Positions 1 to 8,410 of a DNA stretch of 64,000 nucleotides are shown here, piece by piece; within the stretch, counting starts at the first letter, position 1; each line of letters begins with the position of its first letter. Location: assembly GCA_015057325.1 (NCBI GenBank), contig SVEQ01000009.1, positions 1 to 64,000 of the forward strand, written 5' to 3'. This DNA comes from Lachnospiraceae bacterium (GTDB taxonomy: Bacteria; Bacillota; Clostridia; Lachnospirales; Lachnospiraceae). A program made the translations under genes and the position numbers. The notes below the pieces were generated by a model. It was not told the DNA's origin. It made no database searches and was given only the letters and a program-made list of their open reading frames with translations.

Positions 1-130
1 CTGTTTGAACTATACGTTCAATTGAAAATCTTAAAAGAATTTCAGGGTTGTTTTGTTGTTTAATTATCATTCAATTTGTATGGTACATTTTGCTTAAAAG
101 CTTTCATCCTTGATGCTTATCAAGAATAAG

Positions 131-216
131 CGGAGAGGGTGGGATTCGAACCCACGTGCCCTCGCGGACAAACGGTTTTCAAGACCGCCTCGTTATGACC
201 TCTTCGATACCTCTCC
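131..216 (-). tRNA. tRNA-Ser (anticodon UGA)
   Basis: Read on the minus strand, a 7-bp acceptor stem (GGAGAGG/CCTCTCC) closes an 86-nt cloverleaf. The anticodon loop is CTTGAAA (anticodon TGA), there is a long variable arm typical of class II serine tRNAs, and the T-loop is GGTTCGAATCC with discriminator G. CCA is not encoded. A consensus-like promoter lies 41 nt upstream. Confidence 0.95.
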
Positions 217-257
217 GTATATCTGACTATTATGTTCTCTCGTCAGCGACATTGACT

Positions 258-286
258 ATATTAACACTAACTCATGTCCGTGTCAA
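258..286 (-). promoter_or_regulatory. Promoter of tRNA-Ser
   Basis: On the minus strand there is a -35 TTGACA (281-286), a 17-bp spacer and a -10 TAATAT (258-263), 41 nt before the tRNA 5' end. It lies in the gap after ispD, so the tRNA can be transcribed independently of the upstream operon. Confidence 0.75.
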
Positions 287-297
287 CAACTTTTTTT

Positions 298-1011
298 CTA
301 AATTTCTAAAAAAATTTTTGCAACGCTAATATCCTCGGGTGTAGTAATTTTTATATTGCGATAATCGCCCATAATAAGCTTGGATTTCCGGTTGTAAAAC
401 GTCTCCATTATCATGGTGTCATCCGTTATATTAATACCGACTCCACCGCACTCATCAAGTTCCTTCTGCATTTTGATATACGCCTTACTTATCTCATCAT
501 ATATAAAACACTGCGGAGTTTGGACCTGCCACAAAGTTTTCCTGTCCGGTGTAGCAACACCAACGCCATCCTCATCGACTACCTTAATTGTATCCTTAAC
601 CGGTACTCCCAAAGTACAGGCACCATTTATAATTACCTCATCCATGAGTTTGTTAATGAGCGTTTCGGTAATACATGGTCTTGCCCCGTCATGTATCATC
701 ACGTAATCAGCTTCATGTATGGCTTTTAGACCGTTCTGTACCGAAAGAAACCTCTCACTACCTCCGGCAACTATTTGTGATATCTTATCAAAGCCGTATT
801 CATTTACAAACCTGTCTTTGCAAAACTCAATATCTTTTTCACCTGTGACAAGTATTATTTCATCTACCGCACTTTTTGAAAACGCAGCCAATGAATAATA
901 TAGGACCTCTTTGTTATCGAGGTCCATGTATTGCTTAGGTTTATCTGATTTCATTCTGCTTCCGGTTCCCGCTGCTAAAACTATGGCAGCAAAACGTTTA
1001 TCCTTATACAT
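298..1011 (-). CDS. ispD: 2-C-methyl-D-erythritol 4-phosphate cytidylyltransferase
   Basis: A 237-aa cytosolic enzyme that joins CTP to methylerythritol phosphate in the MEP pathway to isoprenoid precursors. The N-terminal nucleotide-binding signature LAAGTGSRM (about residues 12-20), the following KPKQY, the HDGARP motif near residue 107 and VKDTIK near residue 138 are all present. The length is normal for the family. The ATG is preceded by AAAGGA. It is the last gene of the run starting at tex, 26 bp after tsaD. Confidence 0.95.
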   Translation of the reverse strand: MYKDKRFAAIVLAAGTGSRMKSDKPKQYMDLDNKEVLYYSLAAFSKSAVDEIILVTGEKDIEFCKDRFVNEYGFDKISQIVAGGSERFLSVQNGLKAIHEADYVMIHDGARPCITETLINKLMDEVIINGACTLGVPVKDTIKVVDEDGVGVATPDRKTLWQVQTPQCFIYDEISKAYIKMQKELDECGGVGINITDDTMIMETFYNRKSKLIMGDYRNIKITTPEDISVAKIFLEI

Positions 1012-1037
1012 AATGCATCCTTTCGCAAAACGTGTAA

Positions 1038-2060
1038 TTATCTTTCACCGAGTTTAAGGTTAGGGACTGCATTTAAATCCCAGCCGCTTCTTACACCTTT
1101 GATATAATTATAATATCCGGCGACGCCAATCATGGCAGCATTGTCTGTACAAAATATCGGAGACGGATGGTAAAATGATATCCCTTCTTTTGAGCATGCC
1201 TCTGCTATACCTTCACGCAAGGACGAATTAGACGCAACTCCTCCTGCAATTGCAAGCTTGTTGAGTCCCGATTCTTTGACTGCATGTATCGCATGCTGTG
1301 TAAGTACATCTGTAACCGCATACTGGAAAGAAGCAGCAACATCTGCTCTGTTAACCTCAATCTGTTTCATTTCGCATTGGTTGAGATAATTAAGAACTGC
1401 CGACTTCAGTCCGCTGAAACTGAAATCATACTCGTTGCCATCCACCTTCGCTCTGGGGAATGCTATTGCTTCTCTGTTGCCTTCTTTTGCAAGTGCATCT
1501 ACCTTCGGTCCTCCCGGATATCCCAGTCCAATCGCACGTGCGACCTTATCAAATGCTTCACCTGCCGCATCATCTCTGGTCATACCTATTATTTCGAACT
1601 TATCATAGTCTGCAACTTTGACAAGATGTGTATGTCCACCCGAAACAACAAGACAAATAAATGGTGGTTCCAAATCTTTGTTTTCTATATAATTAGCGGC
1701 AATATGCCCTTCAATATGATGAACTCCTACAAGAGGTTTTCCGGATACATATGCAAGCGCCTTGGCCTGCGACACACCAACCAAGAGTGCTCCCACAAGA
1801 CCGGGACCGTATGTAACCGCAACCGCATCAATATCATCAAGCGTTTTGTCTGCCTCAACCAAAGCCTGTCTTACTACCTGATTAACCTTTTCTATATGTT
1901 TTCTTGAAGCTATTTCGGGCACAACTCCACCGTATAGCTTATGCAATTCTATTTGAGAATAAATGATATTGGAACAGACCTCTCTGCCATTCTTAACAAC
2001 CGCTGCAGCAGTTTCATCACAAGAAGATTCTATTGCCAATATATATGTATCATTTGCCAA
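1038..2060 (-). CDS. tsaD: tRNA N6-adenosine threonylcarbamoyltransferase TsaD (Kae1/Gcp)
   Basis: A 340-aa ASKHA-fold catalytic subunit. It transfers threonylcarbamoyl from TC-AMP to A37 of ANN-decoding tRNAs together with TsaB and TsaE. The N-terminal AIESSCDET motif and the metal-binding HIEGH (H115 and H119) are visible, and the C-terminal GGVASN phosphate loop is present. The start appears to be TTG: AGGGG lies 12 nt upstream and there is no suitable ATG before the conserved N-terminus, so translation may be modest. tsaB and tsaE lie upstream in the same run. Confidence 0.95.
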   Translation of the reverse strand: MANDTYILAIESSCDETAAAVVKNGREVCSNIIYSQIELHKLYGGVVPEIASRKHIEKVNQVVRQALVEADKTLDDIDAVAVTYGPGLVGALLVGVSQAKALAYVSGKPLVGVHHIEGHIAANYIENKDLEPPFICLVVSGGHTHLVKVADYDKFEIIGMTRDDAAGEAFDKVARAIGLGYPGGPKVDALAKEGNREAIAFPRAKVDGNEYDFSFSGLKSAVLNYLNQCEMKQIEVNRADVAASFQYAVTDVLTQHAIHAVKESGLNKLAIAGGVASNSSLREGIAEACSKEGISFYHPSPIFCTDNAAMIGVAGYYNYIKGVRSGWDLNAVPNLKLGER

Positions 2061-2078
2061 TTTAACTAATGCCCCTTC

Positions 2079-2672
2079 CTACTCCGCTGTTGTTGCCGAA
2101 ACAGAACTCTTATCAGCCTGCCATCCAAGCATTTTCCATTTACCGGCATCATCCTTGCGAAGAAGATATTCCTGATCTCCTTTGACCGTAGCCGAATCAA
2201 CACGTAATGTAATAGCCACCTTAATTCTGGCGTAGTCTACTCCATTCTCAGTGTTATATTTAATCTGGCTTCCCTCGGCCAAAGTATAATTAACATACTT
2301 CTGTTTGTTATCCTTATAGAACTGAATATCGTCCTCGAGACCTTTTAACTGAGCCTCCTCTGTGTTGACCGAAAGCAATTCAGCATCCATAATCTCTCGA
2401 ACGTTCTTATTAACCGTGTACAATTCTTCCTTTGTAAAGCCCTCGTTGTAAGCACACTTCATATATCTACAATGAAGTTTAACAACCTCGCGAACGGTTT
2501 TAGGATAATTGTCTTCGAAATTATAATTAAGAAGTTTCTCAACCTCTGTCATGTTGGTGTCTTTTTTCCTTGAGGATGTACGGTTACTTGAAAACGCATA
2601 AAATCCCAAAACAAGCACAACAATGACAGCCATAAAAACGATTAAACTTTTTGATCCCTTTTTCTTATTCAT
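2079..2672 (-). CDS. Membrane-anchored protein of unknown function
   Basis: 197 aa. A lysine-rich N-terminus precedes one hydrophobic segment (about residues 9-28), followed by a long soluble, probably extracytoplasmic domain (about 40-190) with no motif I recognise. Its C-terminal half looks like an alpha+beta fold. The start ATG overlaps the stop of rnz (ATGA), with GAGGAGG just upstream, so the two are translationally coupled. It may belong to a Lachnospiraceae DUF seen next to rnz/tsaD, but I cannot name it with confidence. Confidence 0.75.
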   Translation of the reverse strand: MNKKKGSKSLIVFMAVIVVLVLGFYAFSSNRTSSRKKDTNMTEVEKLLNYNFEDNYPKTVREVVKLHCRYMKCAYNEGFTKEELYTVNKNVREIMDAELLSVNTEEAQLKGLEDDIQFYKDNKQKYVNYTLAEGSQIKYNTENGVDYARIKVAITLRVDSATVKGDQEYLLRKDDAGKWKMLGWQADKSSVSATTAE

Positions 2673-3586
2673 GCGTCTTCCTCCTCAAAATTAATTACAC
2701 GCATATATCTGTCTTTTGGAATAACTGTTCCCGGATATATTGCGTCAACCTTCTCCTTATATTGCTGCGGCTTGACAAGTGACGGCGAAAAATGTGTAAG
2801 CCACAATTCAGAAACCTTTGCCTCCGCCGCAATACGTGCAGCCTCATACATTGTCATATGTTTATTCTCTTTTGCCTTTGCTTCCTTTTCGGGCTCCCCA
2901 TACATGCCCTCGCAAATAAACAAATCAGAACCCGCCGCATTATCCACTATTCTGCTTATAGGTCGCGTGTCGGTACAATATGTAAGCTTGATTCCCTTCC
3001 TGGCCTGTCCCAGCACCATGTCAGGTGTATATACTTTATCTTCCTCGGTAATCGTCTCGCCCTTTTGAAGTCTTCCCCAAAACTCTAACGGGATATTCTG
3101 TTCCTTTGCTCTTGCGGCATCAAAACGTCCCGCGCGGTCAACCTCTAAGCTGTATCCATAACAGGTCACGTTATGATTAACCTTAAAAGCATTAATCCTA
3201 AGTCCATTGAATGTAAATGATTCCTCATCATTTTCCAGTTCAATATATTTGATTTCAAACGGAAGTTCAGGCGCAATGACACGTAACGAATCGACAACAC
3301 GCGCAAGTCTTTTAGGTCCAATCATTGTTACCGGTTCCGTTCTGTCACTATTGCCAAGCGTAAGCAAAAGTCCCGGCAATCCGCTTATATGATCTGCATG
3401 GTAGTGGGTAAAGCAGATGACATCTATCGGCTTAACACTCCAACCCTGCTGTCTAATCGACGTCTGGGTTCCCTCGCCACAATCGATCAAAACACTCATT
3501 CCATTGTATCTTACCATCAACGATGTAAGTGCACGATACGGCAACGGCATCATACCGCCTGTACCCAAAAGACACACATCTACCAT
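2669..3586 (-). CDS. rnz: Ribonuclease Z (tRNA 3' processing endonuclease)
   Basis: A 305-aa metallo-beta-lactamase-fold endonuclease that removes 3' trailers from tRNA precursors lacking an encoded CCA, as the tRNA-Ser nearby does. The zinc motif HYHADH is at residues 61-66. N-terminal LGTGG, the IDCGEGT motif near residue 34 and the C-terminal LTHFSP histidine motif are present. Length is typical. The AAAGGA ribosome binding site supports the ATG. Confidence 0.93.
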   Translation of the reverse strand: MVDVCLLGTGGMMPLPYRALTSLMVRYNGMSVLIDCGEGTQTSIRQQGWSVKPIDVICFTHYHADHISGLPGLLLTLGNSDRTEPVTMIGPKRLARVVDSLRVIAPELPFEIKYIELENDEESFTFNGLRINAFKVNHNVTCYGYSLEVDRAGRFDAARAKEQNIPLEFWGRLQKGETITEEDKVYTPDMVLGQARKGIKLTYCTDTRPISRIVDNAAGSDLFICEGMYGEPEKEAKAKENKHMTMYEAARIAAEAKVSELWLTHFSPSLVKPQQYKEKVDAIYPGTVIPKDRYMRVINFEEEDA

Positions 3587-3650
3587 TGTTTATTTCCTTT
3601 CCAAATTACCTATAATATATCTTACAGCCTTTTTGTAATTATATCAACCA

Positions 3651-4115
3651 CTAAAGCATTCTTTCCATTATTACTGCATCATCTGTGGGATTAGAATAAT
3701 AACCCTTTCTAACTGCCAGTTCCTCAAACCCGAGTTTCTTATATAAATGTCTTGCGGCATCATTTTGGCTTCTAACCTCTAAAAGCATACGAAAACAATC
3801 TCGCGTTTTGGCATCATTTATTAAATGAGCCATTATTATAGAAGCAACTCCTTCTCTTCTCACGCTCTCATCAACCGCAATATTAAGAAGTTCTGCCTCA
3901 TCAGCAACCGTCATTATTCCACCAAAACCTACTATATTAAGACTATCATCGTTTTCGATCTCGCTAGCTGAATCAATTGCTACATAATAAATATTGTTAT
4001 CATATTTCAAAACATCCCTCACACCGTCAAGCGACCAATGCTCCGGAAGATAAGCCTTAGCGATTTCATACACCTGCTCGCAGTACTCATATTTCAAAGG
4101 TTTGATTGTTATCAT
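3651..4115 (-). CDS. rimI: Ribosomal protein S18 alanine N-acetyltransferase (GNAT)
   Basis: A 154-aa GNAT-fold acetyltransferase. The acetyl-CoA loop region VRREGVASIIMAHL lies near residue 85, and the C-terminal ARHLYKKLGFEELAVRKGYY is characteristic of RimI, which acetylates the N-terminus of S18. ATG at 4115 is chosen because AAGG lies 8 nt upstream; a GTG three codons earlier is too close to that site. Its place between tsaB and the rnz/tsaD block is the common Firmicute arrangement. Substrate specificity is inferred from this context. Confidence 0.88.
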   Translation of the reverse strand: MITIKPLKYEYCEQVYEIAKAYLPEHWSLDGVRDVLKYDNNIYYVAIDSASEIENDDSLNIVGFGGIMTVADEAELLNIAVDESVRREGVASIIMAHLINDAKTRDCFRMLLEVRSQNDAARHLYKKLGFEELAVRKGYYSNPTDDAVIMERML

Positions 4116-4163
4116 ACCACGCACCTTACCCTGTTCAAAATCTTATAACCATGCATTGCGCTT

Positions 4164-4883
4164 TTATTCAGCCGATGTATCACTCTGCTCACGTGCAGCC
4201 CTTTCACGTTCTGCCTGTGAAACACGCAGGTATTCCGGTGCAAAATCGTCACCGTTTTCATAAACACCACTCTTATAATATTCCATAGCGCGAACCGCTA
4301 TCGCGGAAGCTCTTTGTTTGTTAACATGCGCCGGCGCGAAAGAATACGGCACCTTGATACGCTCCTTGATTACCGACTCATATACAGGCACTCCGTCGCC
4401 CAAGAACACAACCTCTTCACCAAGAAGGTTGAGGGTGTCGATAAGTTCATCAACAGCAATCGGAAGCTGATCCTTAACAACCTGCAAAGTATGATTCTGA
4501 AATCTGTATAATCCTGTGTACACCTGACTCCTTCTTGCATCCATGATAGGACAAATAAGCGCAGCACTGTCATAAAGATTCATCGCAAGACCTTCAACTG
4601 TAGGCACACCGATAACCGGCTTATCAAGAGCAAACGAAAGACCTTTAACTGTTGCAGCACCAATTCTAAGTCCGGTAAATGAACCCGGTCCCTTGGCAAC
4701 AGCAATGGCATCAACACCGTTTAAGTCTGCCTCTGTCATTTTCACAATCTCATCAAGCATTGGAAGTAATGTTTGAGAGTGTGTCTTCTTATAATTAACA
4801 GTATATTCTGCAATCAGGTTGTCGTCTTCTACAATCGCTACCGAAGCGACAAGCCCCGAACTATCTACAGCAAGAATCCTCAT
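4164..4883 (-). CDS. tsaB: tRNA threonylcarbamoyladenosine biosynthesis protein TsaB
   Basis: A 239-aa ASKHA-fold partner of TsaD that scaffolds t6A synthesis. N-terminal MRILAVDSSG and the KGPGSFTGLRIG motif near residue 67 identify the family. An upstream in-frame ATG exists at 4913, but GGAGG sits 8 nt before the ATG at 4883, which also matches the conserved family start. It follows tsaE by about 40 bp. Confidence 0.93.
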   Translation of the reverse strand: MRILAVDSSGLVASVAIVEDDNLIAEYTVNYKKTHSQTLLPMLDEIVKMTEADLNGVDAIAVAKGPGSFTGLRIGAATVKGLSFALDKPVIGVPTVEGLAMNLYDSAALICPIMDARRSQVYTGLYRFQNHTLQVVKDQLPIAVDELIDTLNLLGEEVVFLGDGVPVYESVIKERIKVPYSFAPAHVNKQRASAIAVRAMEYYKSGVYENGDDFAPEYLRVSQAERERAAREQSDTSAE

Positions 4884-4925
4884 GCCTTTTTCCTCCATTT
4901 TCATAACCTGCACGTATCCTAATGC

Positions 4926-5381
4926 TTATCGTATAACCTCAACGGTTATTTTTCTGTAGTCAAAGCCCTTTTCCAAATCTTTGCATATTGTAACTTTGGT
5001 ATACGTATCCGGCAATATATCCTCAATCAAGTCGGCCCACTCTATAAGTGACACACCGTCACCGTATATCATGTCGGTGAATCCAACCTCGTCCATCTCA
5101 TAGGAATCTTCTATTCTATACACATCAAAATGATACAATGTAAGATGTCTCTCGTCTTTGCCTTCATACTCCTGCACAATTGTAAATGTAGGACTATTGA
5201 CATATTCTTCGACACCTAATCCTTTTGCAAATCCCTGCGAGAACAAAGTCTTGCCAACGCCAAGATCTCCAATTAAACATATGACATCTCCGGCACTCAC
5301 CTGTTCTCCGAGTTTCTTAGCAAACTCATATGTATCATCAGGACATAAACTGTCAAATTCCGTATTGTCAAGTTTTTCCAT
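4926..5381 (-). CDS. tsaE: tRNA t6A biosynthesis ATPase TsaE
   Basis: A 151-aa P-loop ATPase that supports turnover of the TsaB-TsaD complex. Walker A GDLGVGKT, the following SPTFTIVQEY segment and the YHFDVYR and EWAD motifs are all present. Three in-frame ATGs occur near the start; the one at 5381 has GGAG 6 nt upstream and is preferred over 5408 and 5393. The upstream gene ends at 5409, so any of the starts implies tight coupling. Confidence 0.93.
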   Translation of the reverse strand: MEKLDNTEFDSLCPDDTYEFAKKLGEQVSAGDVICLIGDLGVGKTLFSQGFAKGLGVEEYVNSPTFTIVQEYEGKDERHLTLYHFDVYRIEDSYEMDEVGFTDMIYGDGVSLIEWADLIEDILPDTYTKVTICKDLEKGFDYRKITVEVIR

Positions 5382-5408
5382 TCTTTTCTCCATCCTGTCA
5401 CACTGCAT

Positions 5409-6023
5409 TCAAACTTTGCGTTTTCTCATACCGCCGCAAAGCTTAACATTTGTTCCTTTTGCATAAGCTGCCATTGCATTACCAAGTTCTTCTGCCTGCT
5501 CACCGATGCTACTCTTAGGAAAAATAAATGCATTAATACGATTGCTATATACAAGGTATTGTGACTTTGTCTCAATAATCTTATAAAGAAGTCCCCACTC
5601 AATAGTCTGGCTTTCCTCTTCTTGCGAAACTGTAATACCCTTCTCGTTAACATTATAGTTAAGAGGCTTCGCATAAGCCTTGGAAAGTTTCACCTGTGTC
5701 TTAGCTTTAAATAACAACCTAACAGGTAGAAATACCAAAAACCATATAGCAACTATAGTAAGCACTGTCTTGTCCCTGTCACTTAATTGCCCAAAATATA
5801 CTATCAGAATCACCAGTGCAGCCACAGACAAAAATGTTCCAATAAATCCTGCAAGGCTGAAGTAATTGTGTCTCATTGTGAACTTGTATATTTCCTTCCA
5901 AGTCATCTGCACAGAGAAACGAATTCCGGTGGAATCATCATTACTATTGATTTCCGGATTGCTCGTTTCAGTCATTTCTGCTTCATTCTTTTCTGTTTGA
6001 ATCTCTTCTGTCTTTTCTGACAT
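5409..6023 (-). CDS. YcxB-like two-helix membrane protein
   Basis: 204 aa. An acidic N-terminal tail (about 1-45) is followed by two transmembrane helices (about 57-82 and 88-106). A C-terminal soluble segment (about 120-190) holds the pattern of YcxB-like domains: a Trp after acidic residues, then a conserved beta-strand region ending in FPKSS. Function is unknown for the family. AGAGGAG precedes the ATG, 15 bp after tex. Confidence 0.7.
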   Translation of the reverse strand: MSEKTEEIQTEKNEAEMTETSNPEINSNDDSTGIRFSVQMTWKEIYKFTMRHNYFSLAGFIGTFLSVAALVILIVYFGQLSDRDKTVLTIVAIWFLVFLPVRLLFKAKTQVKLSKAYAKPLNYNVNEKGITVSQEEESQTIEWGLLYKIIETKSQYLVYSNRINAFIFPKSSIGEQAEELGNAMAAYAKGTNVKLCGGMRKRKV

Positions 6024-6038
6024 TATTACACTCCTCTA

Positions 6039-8189
6039 TTACAGAATCATAGATAACTGTATTCTCTTCTTCTTAAGGTCAACCGAAAGAACCTTCACCT
6101 CAACAATATCACCAACACTTACAACCTCAAGCGGATGCTTGATAAACTTCTTATTGGTAAGCTGTGAAATGTGAACCAATCCATCCTGATGAACTCCGAT
6201 ATCAACAAACGCACCAAAGTCAATTACGTTACGAACCGTACCTTTAAGTACCATCCCTTCCGTAAGGTCTTCCATCTCCATAACATCTGTACGAAGAATC
6301 GGTGCAGGCATATCCGCACGCGGATCTCTTGCCGGTTTCTCAAGTTCCTTAATTATATCATCTAATGTTAACTCACCGATACCAAGTTCAGCAGCAAGCT
6401 TGCTTCTATCCTTCGCCATAAGTGATAAACCAACAAGGCCCTGACTTGTTATATCATTTAACGAATAACCCAATTTCTTAAGAAGGTTTGTTGCCGCCTC
6501 ATAACTTTCCGGATGCACACTTGTGAAATCAAGCGGATTGTCACCATCCATTATACGCATAAATCCTGCACACTGCTCGTACGCCTTAGGTCCTAACTTA
6601 GCAACCTTAAGCAACTGCTTGCGATTAGTGAACTTTCCGTTCTCCTCACGATATGCAACAATATTCTTCGCAATCGGCTTAGACACACCTGACACGTACT
6701 CAAGCAAAGACGCAGATGCAGTATTAAGGTCTACACCAACCTTGTTAACGCAGTCCTCAACAACTCCTGTAAGTGCCTCACCAAGTTTCTTCTGGTTCAT
6801 ATCATGCTGATACTGTCCAACACCGATAGACTTTGGATCAATCTTAACAAGTTCGGCAAGCGGATCCTGAAGACGTCTTGCAATTGATGCCGCACTACGC
6901 TGTCCCACATCAAAGTTAGGGAACTCTTCTGTTGCAAGCTTACTTGCAGAATATACCGAAGCTCCCGCTTCATTAACTATAATGTACGAGACCTTCTCAG
7001 GAATCTCTTTCAACAACTCAACTATAACCTGTTCAGACTCTCTTGAAGCAGTACCGTTACCGACAGAAATAAGTGTTATTCCGTATTTCTTGATAAGTCC
7101 GTGAACAATCTTCTTAGACTCGGCAATCTTCTTCTGCGGCTCTGTGGGATAAATGACAATCGTGTCAAGCACCTTACCTGTTGCATCTACAACTGCAAGC
7201 TTACAACCGGTACGAAATGCGGGATCCCAACCAAGCACAACATGTCCTGCAATAGGTGGCTGCATAAGGAGCTGCTTTAAGTTCTTACCAAATACAGTGA
7301 TCGCTCCATCTTCAGCTTTCTCTGTTAAATCACTTCTAATCTCGCGCTCAATTGCACCTGCAATAAGTCTCTTGTAACTATCCTCAATGACTCTCTTTAA
7401 CAAATCATTAGTGTATTGATTATCCTTCACGATTACCTGCTTTTCGAGATAACCGATAATTCTCTCTTCAGGTGCCTCAATTTTAACCGTGATAAATTTC
7501 TCCTTCTCACCTCGGTTAATGGCAAGCACTCTATATCCCGCTGCCTTGCTGATTGGTTCAGAAAAATCATAGTACATCTCATATACGGAAGATGCCTCTG
7601 CATCCTTGGCAACCGTAACAATTCTACCTTCCTTGACAGTGATATCTCTTATATATGTACGATACTCTGCAACATCAGCAATATTCTCGGCAATTATATC
7701 AAGCGCACCATTAATGGCATCCTCAACCGTAGGAACCTCCTTGCCCTCTTCATCAGAAAGAAATGCCTTTGCTTCTTCTTCAATCGGAGTGGTTGTCATC
7801 TGAAGATAAATGATATTGGCAAGACCTTCAAGTCCTTTCTCCTTGGCAATAGTTGCACGCGTTCTTCTCTTCTGCTTATAAGGACGATACAAATCCTCAA
7901 CAGCAACAAGTGTCATTGCATCTCTTATCTGCTTCTCAAGTTCAGGTGTAAGTTTCTCCTGCTCTGCTATTGAAGCAATAACTGTTTCCTTACGTTCTTC
8001 GAGATTTCTCAAATAATTGAGTCTCTCATATAAGTCACGCAGAATCTCGTCATTTAACGAACCCGTAACTTCCTTTCTATATCTTGCAATAAACGGTATA
8101 GTGGAGCCCTCATCAATAAGTTTAACCGTAGCCTCAACCTGACTGACTTTAATACCAAGCTCCGATGCTATAACCTTATTAATATCCAT
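6039..8189 (-). CDS. tex: Transcription accessory protein Tex (S1 RNA-binding)
   Basis: A 716-aa cytosolic nucleic-acid-binding protein. It has the N-terminal Tex domain, a YqgF/RNase H-like region (VLGWDPAFRTGCKLAV near residue 320), helix-hairpin-helix repeats (near 470-540) and a C-terminal S1 domain (near 630-700, GMVLKGTVRNVIDFGAFVDI). A longer in-frame ORF begins at 8294, but its extra 35 residues are hydrophobic and unlike Tex. The ATG at 8189 has GAGG 9 nt upstream and gives the normal family length. It heads the nine-gene run. Confidence 0.93.
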   Translation of the reverse strand: MDINKVIASELGIKVSQVEATVKLIDEGSTIPFIARYRKEVTGSLNDEILRDLYERLNYLRNLEERKETVIASIAEQEKLTPELEKQIRDAMTLVAVEDLYRPYKQKRRTRATIAKEKGLEGLANIIYLQMTTTPIEEEAKAFLSDEEGKEVPTVEDAINGALDIIAENIADVAEYRTYIRDITVKEGRIVTVAKDAEASSVYEMYYDFSEPISKAAGYRVLAINRGEKEKFITVKIEAPEERIIGYLEKQVIVKDNQYTNDLLKRVIEDSYKRLIAGAIEREIRSDLTEKAEDGAITVFGKNLKQLLMQPPIAGHVVLGWDPAFRTGCKLAVVDATGKVLDTIVIYPTEPQKKIAESKKIVHGLIKKYGITLISVGNGTASRESEQVIVELLKEIPEKVSYIIVNEAGASVYSASKLATEEFPNFDVGQRSAASIARRLQDPLAELVKIDPKSIGVGQYQHDMNQKKLGEALTGVVEDCVNKVGVDLNTASASLLEYVSGVSKPIAKNIVAYREENGKFTNRKQLLKVAKLGPKAYEQCAGFMRIMDGDNPLDFTSVHPESYEAATNLLKKLGYSLNDITSQGLVGLSLMAKDRSKLAAELGIGELTLDDIIKELEKPARDPRADMPAPILRTDVMEMEDLTEGMVLKGTVRNVIDFGAFVDIGVHQDGLVHISQLTNKKFIKHPLEVVSVGDIVEVKVLSVDLKKKRIQLSMIL

Positions 8190-8261
8190 GTTCAAAAACC
8201 TCAATCTTTCTGTAAAATAAAATGCGTCTATGCACAATCTGCACATAAACATGCAAATTAT

Positions 8262-8290
8262 ATAATACCACAAAACCTTATTTGTCGCAA
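8262..8290 (-). promoter_or_regulatory. Probable promoter of the tex run
   Basis: Minus strand: -35-like TTGCGA (8285-8290), a 17-bp spacer and -10 TATTAT (8262-8267), about 73 bp before the tex ATG. The -35 matches consensus in four of six positions, so this is a moderate prediction. Confidence 0.45.
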
Positions 8291-8323
8291 ACAACTTATA
8301 TTAGTAACTATACCATAACATAC

Positions 8324-8341
8324 AGTACAAAGCTTTGTACT
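8324..8341. repeat. 18-bp perfect palindrome upstream of tex
   Basis: AGTACAAAGCTTTGTACT is its own reverse complement. It lies about 34 bp upstream of the predicted tex -35 and about 16 bp from the terminator of the giant surface-protein gene. The length and position fit a dimeric repressor or activator site. No regulator can be assigned. Confidence 0.5.
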
Positions 8342-8356
8342 ATAAATGATTCTTTT

Positions 8357-8400
8357 AAAAAAATCCCGACAACCACATCTTAAGTGACATGGTTGCCGGG
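8357..8400 (-). terminator. Rho-independent terminator of the giant surface-protein gene
   Basis: An inverted repeat (arms 8365-8375 and 8390-8400) reads on the minus strand as a GC-rich hairpin followed by a T run (8357-8364). It is a member of a family of related hairpins (consensus arm ATCCCGACAACCAC) that also occurs at about 14.98, 17.60, 22.62 and 23.86 kb. Confidence 0.85.
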
Positions 8401-8410
8401 CTGTTAAACA

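Noticed and set aside
1284-1907. Plus-strand ORF of 207 codons inside tsaD
   Set aside because: It is antisense to a well-conserved gene, has no ribosome binding site, and encodes a Cys/Ile-rich sequence unlike any family. It is treated as a shadow, like many other antisense ORFs in the window.
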